Source: an uncultured Bacteroidia bacterium
Lineage (GTDB): Bacteria > Bacteroidota > Bacteroidia > Bacteroidales > UBA932
NCBI GenBank assembly: GCA_902768985.1
Contig: CACXNA010000003.1
Span: 122,675-166,251 of the forward strand
Reading direction: 5' to 3'
Length of the DNA: 43,577 nucleotides
Shown: positions 1-8,523 of the stretch, piece by piece
How positions within the stretch are numbered: the first letter of the stretch is position 1
Layout: every line of letters begins with the position of its first letter
The notes under the pieces: model-generated
Databases searched by the model: none
What the model was told of the DNA's origin: nothing
What the model saw: only the letters and a program-made list of their open reading frames with translations
Program-made: the position numbers and the translations under genes

Positions 1-16
1 CAGCTGTTGTTGCCAT
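1..16 (-). CDS. 5' tip of an unidentified gene (partial)
   Basis: An ATG read on the minus strand at 16-14 is followed by codons for A-T-T-A before the window ends. It lies about 42 bases downstream of a good Bacteroidetes -7 box on the same strand, which is the only reason to propose it. Five codons are too few to identify a product. Confidence 0.3.
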
Positions 17-58
17 AAAAAACTATCTCTTATTGGTTTGATTTCGTGTATAACCGGG

Positions 59-66
59 CAAATTTA
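59..66 (-). promoter_or_regulatory. -7 promoter box (TAAATTTG)
   Basis: Perfect match to the Bacteroidetes primary sigma -7 consensus TAnnTTTG on the minus strand, in the gap after ispH. It points toward the possible gene whose ATG is at 16. Confidence 0.5.
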
Positions 67-80
67 CGGATTTGCCTCAA

Positions 81-971
81 CTATTGCAAATTTTTGATGG
101 CGGCGGCCACTTCTTCCAGCAGCCACTTGGGCGTGGAAGTGGCGCCGCACACGCCCACCCGGTCGTCCGGACGGAACCATTCCGCGCGCAGCTCGGACGG
201 GGAGCCGATGTGCCAGGTGCGGTCATTGGCGCTGCGGCACAGCTCGCTCAGCACCTTGCCGTTGGAGCTGTCCCGGCCCGAGACGAACACGATGGCGTCG
301 TGGCTGCGGGCGAATTCGGAGAGCTCGCGGTGGCGGGAAGCCACCTGCTTGCAGATGGTCGCGTGGATCTTCAGCTCGGCGCCAGCCATCATGTTCGAAA
401 GGTACTGTTGGATGTGCAGATACCCTTCCGGGCTCATCGTCGTCTGGGAGAAAAGCTCGATGTCGCGGTAAGTGCGCAGGGTGCCGTCCGCAATGCGGGC
501 GCGCAGCTGCTCCAGGTTCTCGACCACGGTCACGCCGCCGTCCACCTGGCCCACCAGGCCGAGGACTTCGGGGTGGCCAATCTTGCCGAAAATCACGATC
601 TGTCCCTCCACCGGCGCCATGCGACGGCGCGCTTCGCGGATCTTTTTCTGCAGTTCCAGCACCACCGGGCAGGTGCAGTCAACGATCTTGAAGCCCAGTT
701 CCTGGGCACGTTTATAAACATGCGGCGGCTCGCCGTGCGCCCGGATGAGCAGGGTCTCCTCCGGGACGGGGTCGCGCATCTCGCGCAGGTCTTCGGTATC
801 GATGGTCACGAGGCCGCGCCCCTGCAGGCGCCTGAGCTCTTCTTCGTTGTGGACGATGGCGCCCAGGGAATACAGTTTCCCGCCTTTGGCGAGGATTTCC
901 TCCGCCGTGCCGATGGCCCGGATCACGCCTCCGCAGAAGCCGGAGTGCGGGTCGATCTCTACCTGCATCAT
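81..971 (-). CDS. ispH: 4-hydroxy-3-methylbut-2-enyl diphosphate reductase
   Basis: Last enzyme of the MEP isoprenoid pathway: reduces HMBPP to IPP and DMAPP in the cytosol using a [4Fe-4S] cluster. The three cluster cysteines are visible at C13 (GFCGGV), C101 (CTCPVV) and C207 (ATICKQ). Catalytic E135 sits in HPEVLG, and the substrate histidines fall near 41, 79 and 133. At 296 aa the protein has normal length for the family. Its ATG overlaps the cmk stop as ATGA, so it is probably translationally coupled as the last gene of dnaX-lptB-cmk-ispH. A second Met follows immediately and either could start translation. Identification is secure from the motifs. Confidence 0.96.
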   Translation of the reverse strand: MMQVEIDPHSGFCGGVIRAIGTAEEILAKGGKLYSLGAIVHNEEELRRLQGRGLVTIDTEDLREMRDPVPEETLLIRAHGEPPHVYKRAQELGFKIVDCTCPVVLELQKKIREARRRMAPVEGQIVIFGKIGHPEVLGLVGQVDGGVTVVENLEQLRARIADGTLRTYRDIELFSQTTMSPEGYLHIQQYLSNMMAGAELKIHATICKQVASRHRELSEFARSHDAIVFVSGRDSSNGKVLSELCRSANDRTWHIGSPSELRAEWFRPDDRVGVCGATSTPKWLLEEVAAAIKNLQ

Positions 972-1669
972 ACCTCCTCCGGTGCGTTCAACAGGCCAAA
1001 TTTCCCGCGGATGAGGCCCTCCACCCAGGCGATTTCCTCGGTGAGGGTCATTTCAGAGTTGTTCAGTTCGAAGGCGTCCTCGGCCCGGCGCAGCGGGGAG
1101 GTCTCGCGGTGGGAGTCGATGTAGTCGCGCTCCTGGAGGTTCTTCAGCACTTCTTCGAAAACGGGATTCTCTCCCTTGGACACCAGCTCGTCAAAGCGGC
1201 GCTGCGCGCGCACTTCGGGACGGGCGGTCATGAAGATCTTGATCTCGGCGTTCGGGAAGACGGTGGTGCCGATGTCGCGGCCGTCCATCACGACGCGGCC
1301 GGCGGCGGCGAAGGCGTGCAGGCGCTCGTCCACATAGTTGCGGACGTACGGCACCGCCGCGATCGGGCTCACCTGCGCGGACACTTCCATCGTGCGGATT
1401 TCTTTCTCAATATTGCGCTCACCCAGGTGGAGCACCGTCCCGGGCGCGAAGTGCAGGTCCAGGCCCGCCAGGGCCTTTTCCAGGGCCGGGTCGATGGTGT
1501 TGTCCGGGGCGATCAGCCCCTGCTCCTGCGCGAAGAGGGTCACGCCGCGGTACATCGCGCCGGAGTCCAGGTACAGGAAGTCGAAGTGTTTCGCGATCAG
1601 CCGTGCGAAGGTGCTCTTCCCGGTGGAAGAGAAGCCGTCGATGGCGATGGTGATGTCAGGAAAGCGCAT
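968..1669 (-). CDS. cmk: cytidylate kinase
   Basis: Phosphorylates CMP and dCMP to the diphosphates with ATP. The P-loop GFSSTGKST is at residues 12-20, followed by the NMP-binding segment YLDSGAMYRG and the conserved MDGRDIGT motif; the Arg-rich lid lies in the C-terminal third. The length of 233 aa is typical. It lies 2 bp downstream of lptB and overlaps ispH by 4 bp, within a tight four-gene operon. A cmk-ispH pair is common in Bacteroidetes (family knowledge). Nothing unusual is seen. Confidence 0.96.
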   Translation of the reverse strand: MRFPDITIAIDGFSSTGKSTFARLIAKHFDFLYLDSGAMYRGVTLFAQEQGLIAPDNTIDPALEKALAGLDLHFAPGTVLHLGERNIEKEIRTMEVSAQVSPIAAVPYVRNYVDERLHAFAAAGRVVMDGRDIGTTVFPNAEIKIFMTARPEVRAQRRFDELVSKGENPVFEEVLKNLQERDYIDSHRETSPLRRAEDAFELNNSEMTLTEEIAWVEGLIRGKFGLLNAPEEV

Positions 1670-1671
1670 AA

Positions 1672-2448
1672 TTACTGTGGTTTGGTTTTTTCGTACTCGG
1701 CGCGGGCGCGCTCCACGGAAACGGAGCGCTTGAGCACGAAGCCCGAACCGAGGTATTTGGTGCGGACGTCTTCGTCGGCGGCCAGCTCCTGCGGGGTGCC
1801 CTGCTGGAGGATCGTGCCCTCGTAGAGGAGGTACGCGCGGTCCGTGATGGCGAGGGTTTCGCCCACATTGTGGTCCGTGATGATGACGCCGATGTTGCGG
1901 TATTTCAGTTTGGCGATGATGTACTGGATGTCTTCGACGGCGATCGGGTCCACGCCCGCGAAGGGTTCGTCGAGCAGGATGAACTTGGGGTCGATGGCGA
2001 GGGCGCGCGCGATCTCGCAGCGGCGCCGCTCGCCGCCGGAGAGCTGGATGCCCAGGGATTTGCGCACCTTGGAGAGGTTGAATTCGTCGATCAGCGACTC
2101 CAGCCGGCGCTCCCGCTCCGGCTTGGGGATGCCGCGCATTTCCATCACGGACACGATGTTGTCTTCGACGCTCATCTTGCGGAACACGGAGGCGTCCTGC
2201 GGGAGGTAGCCGATGCCTTTCTGCGCCCGCTGGTACATCGGCAGGCCGGTGATCTCTTCGTCATCCAGGAAGACGCGGCCTTCGTTGGGGACGATCTGGC
2301 CGGTGATCATGTAGAAGCTGGTGGTCTTGCCGGCGCCGTTCGGGCCCAGGAAGCCGACGATTTCTCCTTGCTGGACTTCCATCGACACGCCTTTGACGAC
2401 CGTGCGGACGCCGTACTTCTTGACCAGGTTCTCGCAATGCAGTTTCAT
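1672..2448 (-). CDS. lptB: LPS export ABC transporter ATP-binding protein LptB
   Basis: ATPase that powers the LptFG machinery, extracting lipopolysaccharide from the inner membrane toward the LptC/A bridge. Walker A GPNGAGKT is at residues 35-42, the Q-loop in YLPQDASVF near 84, the ABC signature LSGGE at 136-140 and Walker B FILLDE at 156-161, with the H-loop following. The domain is a single NBD; at 258 aa the protein is slightly longer than E. coli LptB through a C-terminal extension ([20 protein letters not shown]). Its start is 7 bp after the dnaX stop. Membrane partners are not in the window. LptB is favoured over other ABC ATPases by overall similarity ([16 protein letters not shown]). 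Confidence 0.93.
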   Translation of the reverse strand: MKLHCENLVKKYGVRTVVKGVSMEVQQGEIVGFLGPNGAGKTTSFYMITGQIVPNEGRVFLDDEEITGLPMYQRAQKGIGYLPQDASVFRKMSVEDNIVSVMEMRGIPKPERERRLESLIDEFNLSKVRKSLGIQLSGGERRRCEIARALAIDPKFILLDEPFAGVDPIAVEDIQYIIAKLKYRNIGVIITDHNVGETLAITDRAYLLYEGTILQQGTPQELAADEDVRTKYLGSGFVLKRSVSVERARAEYEKTKPQ

Positions 2449-2455
2449 CTCGCAG

Positions 2456-4408
2456 CTATTTGATATCCAGTCCGAGGTCCACCACCAGGTTGCGGACCTC
2501 TTCGTTCTTGCTCATCAGGTCCTCCGCTTTTTCGGAGGGCATGTAGATTTTCTTTTCCTGTTCTTCTTCGGGCAGGACCGTGGGTTCGAGGCGGAGTTTG
2601 CCGCAGCCTGTCAAGCGGGCGAATTTGCTCTCCAGGTCGCGCAGGATGCGCTCTTCGATCCATTTCTTCTGCGCCTCGTTGGTCACGGTGAAGGCGACGA
2701 CCTTGCGGCCGTCTTCTTCGCGGAAGCTCAGGTTGGCGTTGGACAGGGCGTTCGCCAGGCGCGGCTGGCTCGCGAACTGCGCCGCCAGATCCTTCCACTG
2801 GCTGGCCAGCACGCCGTCCTCCGGCAGCGCCTCCGGCTTCTCCTCCGCGGCCTGCGCCGCCATCGCCGGCATCACTTCCACCTCTTCCTCATCCATCAAT
2901 GCACTCAGAGACAACGACGATGCTTTCTTTCTTCCGGCCGCGGTGGGGCTGCTACCCCCCGAAACTTCGCGCTTCGCGCTCATCCCTCCCAAGCTGTCGC
3001 TTGGGCCCCTCCCGTTCACGAGGCCACGGGCGGCCACGGTTTCGGGGGGCAGCACCCCACCGCCAGCCTCCGAAGAATTATCCGTAGACTGAACTTGCTC
3101 GCGCATTGCTACCGGTTCCTGGCTTGACTCTGAGCGAAGCGAAGACGCCGTCAGGCGTCGCGACGGAGTGTCAGCGAGACTTCCGGAGGAAGTCGAAGCA
3201 ACGGAGTCGCCGCCCGCAGCGGAAGCGGAGGGCGATGCCCCCTTCATAGGGGGCTCCGCGGAGCGGTGGGGGTTTGAAGCAGAGGCGGGAGCCGAAGGCG
3301 CCGCCGATGAAGCTGGCATTTGCAAAAATGCCAGCTTCATCAGGGCGAATTCGATGTGGAGGCGGGGGTTGGTGGCGAGGCGATAGCCAGCCTCGCAGGC
3401 GGTGGTGACGCCCAGGGCGTCGTAGAGCCATTTCACACTGCAGCGTTCACCCTGCTCCTTGTAGCGGGCCTTCAGCGAATCCGGCAGGTCCAGCAGGGCC
3501 TCCAGGCCGCCCGTGCGGCTCACCAGCAGGTCGCGCAGATGCGCGCTCAGCGCCGCCACGAAATGCTGCGCATTGAAGCCCTTCGAGAGAATCTCGTCGA
3601 AGATCAGCAGCGCCGTGGCGTAATCGCCCGCCAGGGCGGCGTCCACCAGGCGGAAGCTGAACTCGTAGTCCAGCACGCCCAGGTTGCGGATCACATCCTC
3701 GTAGTGGATGTCCGTGCCGCAGAACGCGACCGTCTGGTCGAAGAGCGTCAGCGCATCGCGCATGGCGCCGTCGGCCTTGTGGGCGATCACGTGCAGGGAC
3801 TCGTCGTCCACCGTGATCCCCTCCTTGCCGGCGATGTCCCGCAGATTGCGGACAATGTCGGCCACGCCGATGCGGTTGAAATCGTAGGTCTGGCAGCGGC
3901 TCAGGATGGTCGGCAGGATCTTGTGCTTCTCCGTCGTCGCCAGGATGAAGATCGCGTGTGCCGGCGGCTCCTCAAGGGTCTTGAGGAAGGCGTTGAACGC
4001 CGACTGCGACAGCATGTGCACCTCATCGATGATATAGACCGAATAGCGGCCCACCTGCGGCGGGATCTGCACCTGGTCCATCAGCGCCTTGATATCGTCC
4101 ACGCCGTTGTTGGACGCCGCATCCAGCTCGTGGATGCAGTACGAGCGCCCCTCGGCGAAAGACCGGCAGGAATCGCACTCGCCGCACGGCTCCAGGTCCG
4201 GACCCGGATTCGAGCAGTTGATGGTCTTGGCGAAAATACGCGCCGCGCTCGTCTTGCCGACGCCCCGGGGGCCGCAGAAAAGATAAGCGTGCGCGAGCTG
4301 GCCGCGCTGGATCGAATTCTTGAGGGTCCGCGCGATGTTGTCCTGTCCGATCAGCGACTCAAAAGAGTCGGGACGGTATTTGCGTGCTGATACAACGTAG
4401 TCTGACAT
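2456..4408 (-). CDS. dnaX: DNA polymerase III subunit gamma/tau
   Basis: Clamp-loader ATPase of the replicative polymerase. Walker A GPRGVGKT is at residues 46-53. Zinc cysteines are C65, C75, C78 and C81. DEVH (Walker B) and the sensor-1 SRC motif follow. Domain III ends near residue 365. Residues about 366-545 are a low-complexity Ser/Ala/Pro/Glu linker, and a C-terminal tau-like domain runs from about 545 to 650. The linker DNA is unlike the rest of the gene: it is packed with hairpins and palindromic repeats (2942-3341) yet keeps the frame. First gene of dnaX-lptB-cmk-ispH. A -7 box TACATTTG ends 6 bp before the ATG, so the mRNA may be leaderless or nearly so. Whether a short gamma form is made cannot be told. 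Confidence 0.95.
   Translation of the reverse strand: MSDYVVSARKYRPDSFESLIGQDNIARTLKNSIQRGQLAHAYLFCGPRGVGKTSAARIFAKTINCSNPGPDLEPCGECDSCRSFAEGRSYCIHELDAASNNGVDDIKALMDQVQIPPQVGRYSVYIIDEVHMLSQSAFNAFLKTLEEPPAHAIFILATTEKHKILPTILSRCQTYDFNRIGVADIVRNLRDIAGKEGITVDDESLHVIAHKADGAMRDALTLFDQTVAFCGTDIHYEDVIRNLGVLDYEFSFRLVDAALAGDYATALLIFDEILSKGFNAQHFVAALSAHLRDLLVSRTGGLEALLDLPDSLKARYKEQGERCSVKWLYDALGVTTACEAGYRLATNPRLHIEFALMKLAFLQMPASSAAPSAPASASNPHRSAEPPMKGASPSASAAGGDSVASTSSGSLADTPSRRLTASSLRSESSQEPVAMREQVQSTDNSSEAGGGVLPPETVAARGLVNGRGPSDSLGGMSAKREVSGGSSPTAAGRKKASSLSLSALMDEEEVEVMPAMAAQAAEEKPEALPEDGVLASQWKDLAAQFASQPRLANALSNANLSFREEDGRKVVAFTVTNEAQKKWIEERILRDLESKFARLTGCGKLRLEPTVLPEEEQEKKIYMPSEKAEDLMSKNEEVRNLVVDLGLDIK
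2942..3061. repeat. palindromic repeat inside the dnaX linker (element A)
   Basis: The left arm at 2942-2965 (GGTGGGGCTGCT, CCCCCC, GAAAC) is complementary to the right arm at 3039-3061 except for one wobble and one bulge. Between the arms lies a smaller perfect hairpin, CCCAAGC/GCTTGGG at 2988-3005. The whole unit is translated in the dnaX frame (residues about 450-489). It resembles a REP/MITE-like dispersed repeat that inserted in frame. No second copy of this exact unit is in the window. Confidence 0.6.
3121..3300. repeat. cluster of small palindromes in the dnaX linker (element B)
   Basis: Contains two perfect hairpins, GACGCC-GTCA-GGCGTC at 3144-3159 and GCCCCC-TTCATA-GGGGGC at 3237-3254, then the palindrome TCCGCGGA. 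Composition and dyad density look like intergenic repeat DNA rather than coding sequence, but the stretch is read through as dnaX residues about 370-430. Confidence 0.5.
3306..3341. repeat. perfect 16-bp hairpin at the dnaX domain III/linker border
   Basis: GATGAAGCTGGCATTT (3306-3321) and its exact reverse complement (3326-3341) flank a 4-base loop (GCAA on the plus strand). It encodes dnaX residues about 356-368 ([13 protein letters not shown]), exactly where the conserved ATPase core ends and the variable linker begins. Confidence 0.85.
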
Positions 4409-4414
4409 AGTTTA

Positions 4415-4422
4415 CAAATGTA
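4415..4422 (-). promoter_or_regulatory. -7 promoter box of dnaX (TACATTTG)
   Basis: Perfect TAnnTTTG on the minus strand, ending 6 bp before the dnaX ATG, so the transcript start falls at or within a few bases of the start codon. It is the left half of a divergent promoter; 12 bp separate it from the opposite box at 4435-4442. Confidence 0.7.
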
Positions 4423-4434
4423 ATGAATTTTACG

Positions 4435-4442
4435 TAAATTTG
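4435..4442 (+). promoter_or_regulatory. -7 promoter box of the secreted protein gene (TAAATTTG)
   Basis: Perfect TAnnTTTG, ending 5 bp before the GTG at 4448. The predicted transcript start is at or next to the start codon, which implies a leaderless or nearly leaderless mRNA. Confidence 0.7.
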
Positions 4443-4447
4443 CTCGT

Positions 4448-5221
4448 GTGAAAAGGCGATTGACCCATCTTTTTCTGACCCTCCTGCTCCTGGCCGCCGC
4501 CCTGCCGGTGTCCGGGCAGGGGAAGATTTACACCCGCAAGATGCGCCTGGCGGACTTCCCCACCAAGACCACCAAGATCGTGCTTGAGGGCCACTCCTTC
4601 CTGGAGCTCGCGCTGCGCGAAGAGATTGCCGTCCACTGGCGCATCTCCCCCTTCGAGTTCTGCGATTTGGAAGAATACGGACGCCTGCGCAACTCGTCCT
4701 CCTACTACTTCCTCACCCTGGCCCAGGAAGCGGGTCTGGCGTATCTGATCCTCGAAAAAGGCGGCAAGCCGGACGAAGAAGACCATCTCAAGAAACCCTT
4801 CGAAGTGATCCGGATGCCGATCGCCAGCGTGGACAACCCCACGGGGCGGGAACTCGTCTTCATGGGCGCCTTCATCGACATCATCCAGCGCTTCACGGAA
4901 GCGGCCATGACATCGGATAAAGTGGCCTACGGCGGCCTGGAATCGGCCAACCACATCCGCCTGCGCGGCCGCACGGTCTACTTCGACCCCGACCTGGCGG
5001 ACGAAGCCTACCTGCGCGCCGAGCCGGGCGCCCTGCTCACGATTACCATCGCCCCGGAAGAACCCGGCCCCAGGACCGTCTGCTACAAGATGCTCATCGC
5101 GGCCGACACCCACGAGCTGCTCTCCTTCGAGCGCAGCCGCTACAAAGACCCCACCGACGGCCGCTTCACCGACGCCGAAGCCCGCCGCTTCTCCCGCCGC
5201 GGCGCCACGGTCGTGCGGTAG
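4448..5221 (+). CDS. conserved hypothetical secreted protein
   Basis: No family is recognised. The 257 aa product starts with a signal peptide (basic KRR, a hydrophobic LFLTLLLLAAALP stretch, likely cleavage after VSGQG near residue 25), so it should reach the periplasm or beyond. The rest is soluble and mixed alpha/beta without repeats or membrane segments; the C-terminus is very Arg-rich (RRFSRRGATVVR). The start is GTG at 4448; the next in-frame Met, residue 32, would remove the signal peptide. A -7 box ends 5 bp upstream, so the mRNA may begin at the start codon. It is monocistronic and divergent from dnaX. Possibly a lineage-specific Bacteroidales protein. Confidence 0.75.
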   Translation: MKRRLTHLFLTLLLLAAALPVSGQGKIYTRKMRLADFPTKTTKIVLEGHSFLELALREEIAVHWRISPFEFCDLEEYGRLRNSSSYYFLTLAQEAGLAYLILEKGGKPDEEDHLKKPFEVIRMPIASVDNPTGRELVFMGAFIDIIQRFTEAAMTSDKVAYGGLESANHIRLRGRTVYFDPDLADEAYLRAEPGALLTITIAPEEPGPRTVCYKMLIAADTHELLSFERSRYKDPTDGRFTDAEARRFSRRGATVVR

Positions 5222-5284
5222 ACGGGGATGCGTTCGGAGCTTTGCGACGCAGGGGGTCCGGGAGGTTAGCCCACCGGTAATAAT

Positions 5285-5307
5285 ATTCGCCGGGTCAAGC
5301 CCGGAAT
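5285..5307. repeat. stop-adjacent ATTC...CCCGGAAT palindrome, copy 1
   Basis: Dyad of the form ATTC-GCCGGG-TCAAG-CCCGGAAT with a small asymmetry in the left arm. It begins 2 bp beyond the stop codon of the minus-strand regulator gene (5310). Closely related dyads occur at 17649-17669 and 41324-41344. It may end or stabilise the transcript; no clear U-tract follows. Confidence 0.6.
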
Positions 5308-5309
5308 GG

Positions 5310-6455
5310 CTACAGGTTCACGTACGTCGTGACGTCCTCCGCGGAGATGGGTTCGCCGCCGAGGATGAGGAGGCGGTCGACGACGTTGTCGAGCTCGCGG
5401 ATGTTGCCGGGCCAGTGCTTCTCCTGGAGAAGCTTCACGGCCTCGGGCGAGAAGGAACGCGGCTTGCTGCCGTCGGTGTACTTCCCGAGGAAATGCTCGA
5501 TTAGGCGCGGAATGTCGTCGCGGCGCTCGTCCAGCGACGGCACGCGCACGACGATCACGCTGAGGCGGTGATAGAGGTCCTCGCGGAAATTCCCCTTCTC
5601 GATCTCAGCCTGCAGGTCCTTGTTCGTCGCCGCGATCACGCGCACATCCACCTCGATATCCTTGTCGGAGCCCACGCGGGAGAGCTTCTTCTCCTGCAGC
5701 ACGCGCAGCACCTTGGCCTGCGCGGCGAGGCTCATGTCGCCGATCTCATCCAGGAAGAGCGTGCCGCCGTCGGCCTGCTCGAACTTGCCCTTGTGCTGCT
5801 TGATAGCAGAGGTGAAGGAACCCTTCTCGTGGCCGAACAGCTCGCTCTCGATCAGCTCGGAGGGGATGGCGGCGCAGTTCACCTCGATGAACGGCATCGC
5901 GCTGCGCTGGCTGAGCTGGTGGAGATTGCGGGCCACGAGCTCCTTGCCGGAGCCGTTCGGCCCGGTGATGAGCACGCGCGCGTCGGTGGGCGCCACCTTC
6001 GCGATCATGTCGCGGATGAGCTGCATCGGGGCGGACTCGCCGATCATGTCGGCGCCGTAGACCTTCTTCTTGAGCGCCTTGTTCTGCGAGGTCAGCGAGA
6101 CCCGCTCGGAGGCGTTTTTGATGGTGATGAGAATGCGGTTCAGGTCCAGCGGCTTCTGCACGAAATCGAAGGCGCCCATCTTGATGCACTCGACGGCCGT
6201 CTCGATGTCGGCGTGGCCAGAAATCATGACCACGGCGCTGTCCAGACCCATCTCCGTGAGCTTCCCGAGCACCTCGACGCCGTCCATGCCGGGCATCTTG
6301 ATGTCGCAGAAGATCACGTCGTATTTCTCTTTCTCCACCTGCTGGAGGCCGGAGGCTCCATCCTCGGCGGTATCCACCTCATAACCTTCGTCGGTGAGGA
6401 TCTCCCCGAGGGAATTGCGGATCGCCCGCTCATCGTCGATAATCAGAACTTTCAT
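5310..6455 (-). CDS. sigma-54-dependent response regulator (NtrC/NtrX type, no HTH)
   Basis: Receiver domain at residues 1-120 with acidic pocket D7/D8 and phosphoacceptor D51 (FCDIKMPG). An AAA+ sigma-54 interaction domain follows, with Walker A GPNGSGKE, a GSFTSA loop in the place of GAFTGA, and FLDEIGDM as Walker B. The protein ends right after the AAA+ lid (WPGNIRELDNVVDRLL) at 381 aa, so the Fis-type DNA-binding helix-turn-helix is absent. Similar HTH-less activators are widespread in Bacteroidetes (family knowledge). The start at 6455 (MKVLIIDDE) is preferred over an upstream in-frame Met because it fits the receiver N-terminus. Last gene of the DUF1015-recQ-dnaG-metG operon, 13 bp after metG. 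No sensor kinase is nearby. Confidence 0.88.
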   Translation of the reverse strand: MKVLIIDDERAIRNSLGEILTDEGYEVDTAEDGASGLQQVEKEKYDVIFCDIKMPGMDGVEVLGKLTEMGLDSAVVMISGHADIETAVECIKMGAFDFVQKPLDLNRILITIKNASERVSLTSQNKALKKKVYGADMIGESAPMQLIRDMIAKVAPTDARVLITGPNGSGKELVARNLHQLSQRSAMPFIEVNCAAIPSELIESELFGHEKGSFTSAIKQHKGKFEQADGGTLFLDEIGDMSLAAQAKVLRVLQEKKLSRVGSDKDIEVDVRVIAATNKDLQAEIEKGNFREDLYHRLSVIVVRVPSLDERRDDIPRLIEHFLGKYTDGSKPRSFSPEAVKLLQEKHWPGNIRELDNVVDRLLILGGEPISAEDVTTYVNL

Positions 6456-6468
6456 AACGCGGAAGGGA

Positions 6469-8523
6469 TTATCCAACAATCGCGCCATTCGCCAACACTT
6501 CCTGCGGCGTGATGAAGCGCATCGTGCCGTCGCCCTGCTTGGCCATCAGGATCATGCCGTGGCTCTCGATGCCGCGGATGGTCCGGGGCTTGAGATTGGC
6601 CAGGATGCAGATCTGCTTGCCGACCATCGCCTCGGGCGTGTAGAACTCGGCGATGCCGGACACGATGGTCCGCTTGTCGATGCCCGTATCGATGGTGAGT
6701 TTCAGCAGTTTATCGGTCTTGGGCACGCGCTCGGCCTCGAGGACCGTGGCGGTGCGGATGTCCATCTTCTCGAACTCCTCGAAGGTGCATTCCGCCTTCT
6801 GCGGCTCCACCTGCTTCGCGGCCTCGGCCTTGGCGGCCGCCTCGCGCTCGGCGCGGATGCGGTCCAGGCGGTCGAGCTGCTTCTGGATGGCGTCGTCCTC
6901 GATCTTCGCAAAGAGCAGCTCCGGCTCGCCGAGCTGGTGGCCGGCGGGCAGGACCTGCGGCCGGCCGAGGATCTCCCAGTCGAGGCCGGAACCCAGCATC
7001 GCGCGCAGCCGCGCCGCGGCGAACGGGGTGAAGGGCTCGAAGGCGATGGCGAGGTCCGCGCAGATCTGCAGGGAGATATTGAGGATCGTCGCGGTGCGGT
7101 CGAGGTCGGTCTTGGCGACCTTCCAGGGCTCCGTGTCGGAGATATACTTGTTGCCGATGCGGGCGATGCCCATGGCGTCCTTGAGCGCTTCGCGGAATTT
7201 GAAGCCCTCGATGTTCTTCTCCATCGAGGCCTTGAGCGCCGGGATCTCCGCGAGGACCTCCTTGTCGATGTCCTCGAGCGCGCCGCACGGCGGCACCTTG
7301 CCGCCGAAATATTTGTGCGTCAGCACCATGGCGCGGTTCACGAAGTTGCCGAAGATGGCCACGAGCTCGCTGTTGTTGCGCTGCTGGAAGTCCTTCCAGC
7401 TGAAGTCGTTGTCCTTGGTCTCGGGGGCGTTGGCCGTGAGCACGTAGCGGAGCACGTCTTCCTTGCCCGGGAAGTCCTGCAGGTACTCGTGCGCCCAGAC
7501 GGCCCAGCCGCGGGAGGTCGAGATCTTGTCGCCCTCGAGGTTCAGGAACTCGTTGGCGGGGACGTTGTCCGGGAGGATGTAGCCGTCGCCGTAGGCTTTC
7601 AGCATGGCCGGGAAGACGATGCAGTGGAAGACGATGTTGTCCTTGCCGATGAAGTGCACCAGACGGGTGTCGGGCGACTTCCACCATTTCTCCCAGCTGT
7701 CCGGGAGAAGCTCCTGCGTATTGGAAATGTAGCCGATCGGCGCGTCGAACCAGACGTAGAGCACCTTGCCCTCGGCGCCCTCGACGGGCACGGGCACGCC
7801 CCAGTCGAGGTCGCGCGTGACGGCGCGCGGCTGCAGGCCGCCGTCCAGCCAGCTCTTCACCTGGCCGTAGACGTTGGAGCGCCACTCCTGGTGGCCGTCC
7901 AGGATCCACTCGCGCAGCCACTGCTCATAGTCCTGCAGCGGAAGGTACCAGTGGGTCGTTTTCTTCTTGATCGGCTCGGCGCCGCTGAGCTTGCTCTTGG
8001 GGTTGATCAGCTCCTCGGGGCTGAGGGTGCTGCCGCACTTCTCGCACTGGTCGCCGTAAGCGCCCTCGTTGCCGCACTTGGGGCAGGTGCCCACGATGTA
8101 GCGGTCCGCGAGGAACTGCTTGGCCTCGGGGTCGTAGTACTGCTCGCTCTCCTTGGTGATGAACTTGCCCTCCTCGTAGAGCTTGCGGAAGAAGCCGGAG
8201 GCGTTCTTTTCGTGCACCTTGGAGGAGGTGCGGCCATAGATGTCGAAGTGGATGCCGAGCCCTTCGAAGGAGTCCTTGATGATGCCGTGGTAGCGGTCCA
8301 CGATGTCCTGCGGGGTGCATCCCTGCTGGCGGGCCTTGATCGTAATCGGCACGCCATGCTCGTCGGAGCCGCAGACATACAACACTTCCCGGCCGCGCAT
8401 CCGCAGGTAGCGGACATAGATATCAGCCGGCACATAGACACCGGCCAGGTGGCCGATGTGGATAGGACCGTTGGCGTAAGGCAACGCACAGGTCACGAGG
8501 GTTCTTTTGAATTGTTTGTCCAT
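6469..8523 (-). CDS. metG: methionyl-tRNA synthetase
   Basis: Class I aminoacyl-tRNA synthetase that charges tRNA-Met. The HIGH motif (PIHIGHLAG) lies near residue 20. A four-Cys zinc knuckle (CPKCG...CEKCG) lies in the connective peptide. The KMSKS loop appears as DKISTS. A C-terminal EMAP/Trbp111-like tRNA-binding domain (from [15 protein letters not shown]) follows an Ala/Glu-rich linker. At 684 aa it matches the long bacterial form with the dimerising C-domain. The start [11 protein letters not shown] overlaps the dnaG stop by one base (TAATG), implying coupling. Confidence 0.96.
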   Translation of the reverse strand: MDKQFKRTLVTCALPYANGPIHIGHLAGVYVPADIYVRYLRMRGREVLYVCGSDEHGVPITIKARQQGCTPQDIVDRYHGIIKDSFEGLGIHFDIYGRTSSKVHEKNASGFFRKLYEEGKFITKESEQYYDPEAKQFLADRYIVGTCPKCGNEGAYGDQCEKCGSTLSPEELINPKSKLSGAEPIKKKTTHWYLPLQDYEQWLREWILDGHQEWRSNVYGQVKSWLDGGLQPRAVTRDLDWGVPVPVEGAEGKVLYVWFDAPIGYISNTQELLPDSWEKWWKSPDTRLVHFIGKDNIVFHCIVFPAMLKAYGDGYILPDNVPANEFLNLEGDKISTSRGWAVWAHEYLQDFPGKEDVLRYVLTANAPETKDNDFSWKDFQQRNNSELVAIFGNFVNRAMVLTHKYFGGKVPPCGALEDIDKEVLAEIPALKASMEKNIEGFKFREALKDAMGIARIGNKYISDTEPWKVAKTDLDRTATILNISLQICADLAIAFEPFTPFAAARLRAMLGSGLDWEILGRPQVLPAGHQLGEPELLFAKIEDDAIQKQLDRLDRIRAEREAAAKAEAAKQVEPQKAECTFEEFEKMDIRTATVLEAERVPKTDKLLKLTIDTGIDKRTIVSGIAEFYTPEAMVGKQICILANLKPRTIRGIESHGMILMAKQGDGTMRFITPQEVLANGAIVG

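Noticed and set aside
3171-3325. Programmed -1 frameshift in dnaX making gamma
   Set aside because: The only slippery-looking run is TTTTT inside the hairpin loop, in the wrong register for a classic X-XXY-YYZ site and not upstream of the stem. The hairpin is reported, but frameshifting is not claimed.
5310-6455. Truncation of the sigma-54 regulator because the HTH is missing
   Set aside because: The end of the AAA+ domain is complete and HTH-less versions of this length are common in Bacteroidetes, so this is a normal member of its group.
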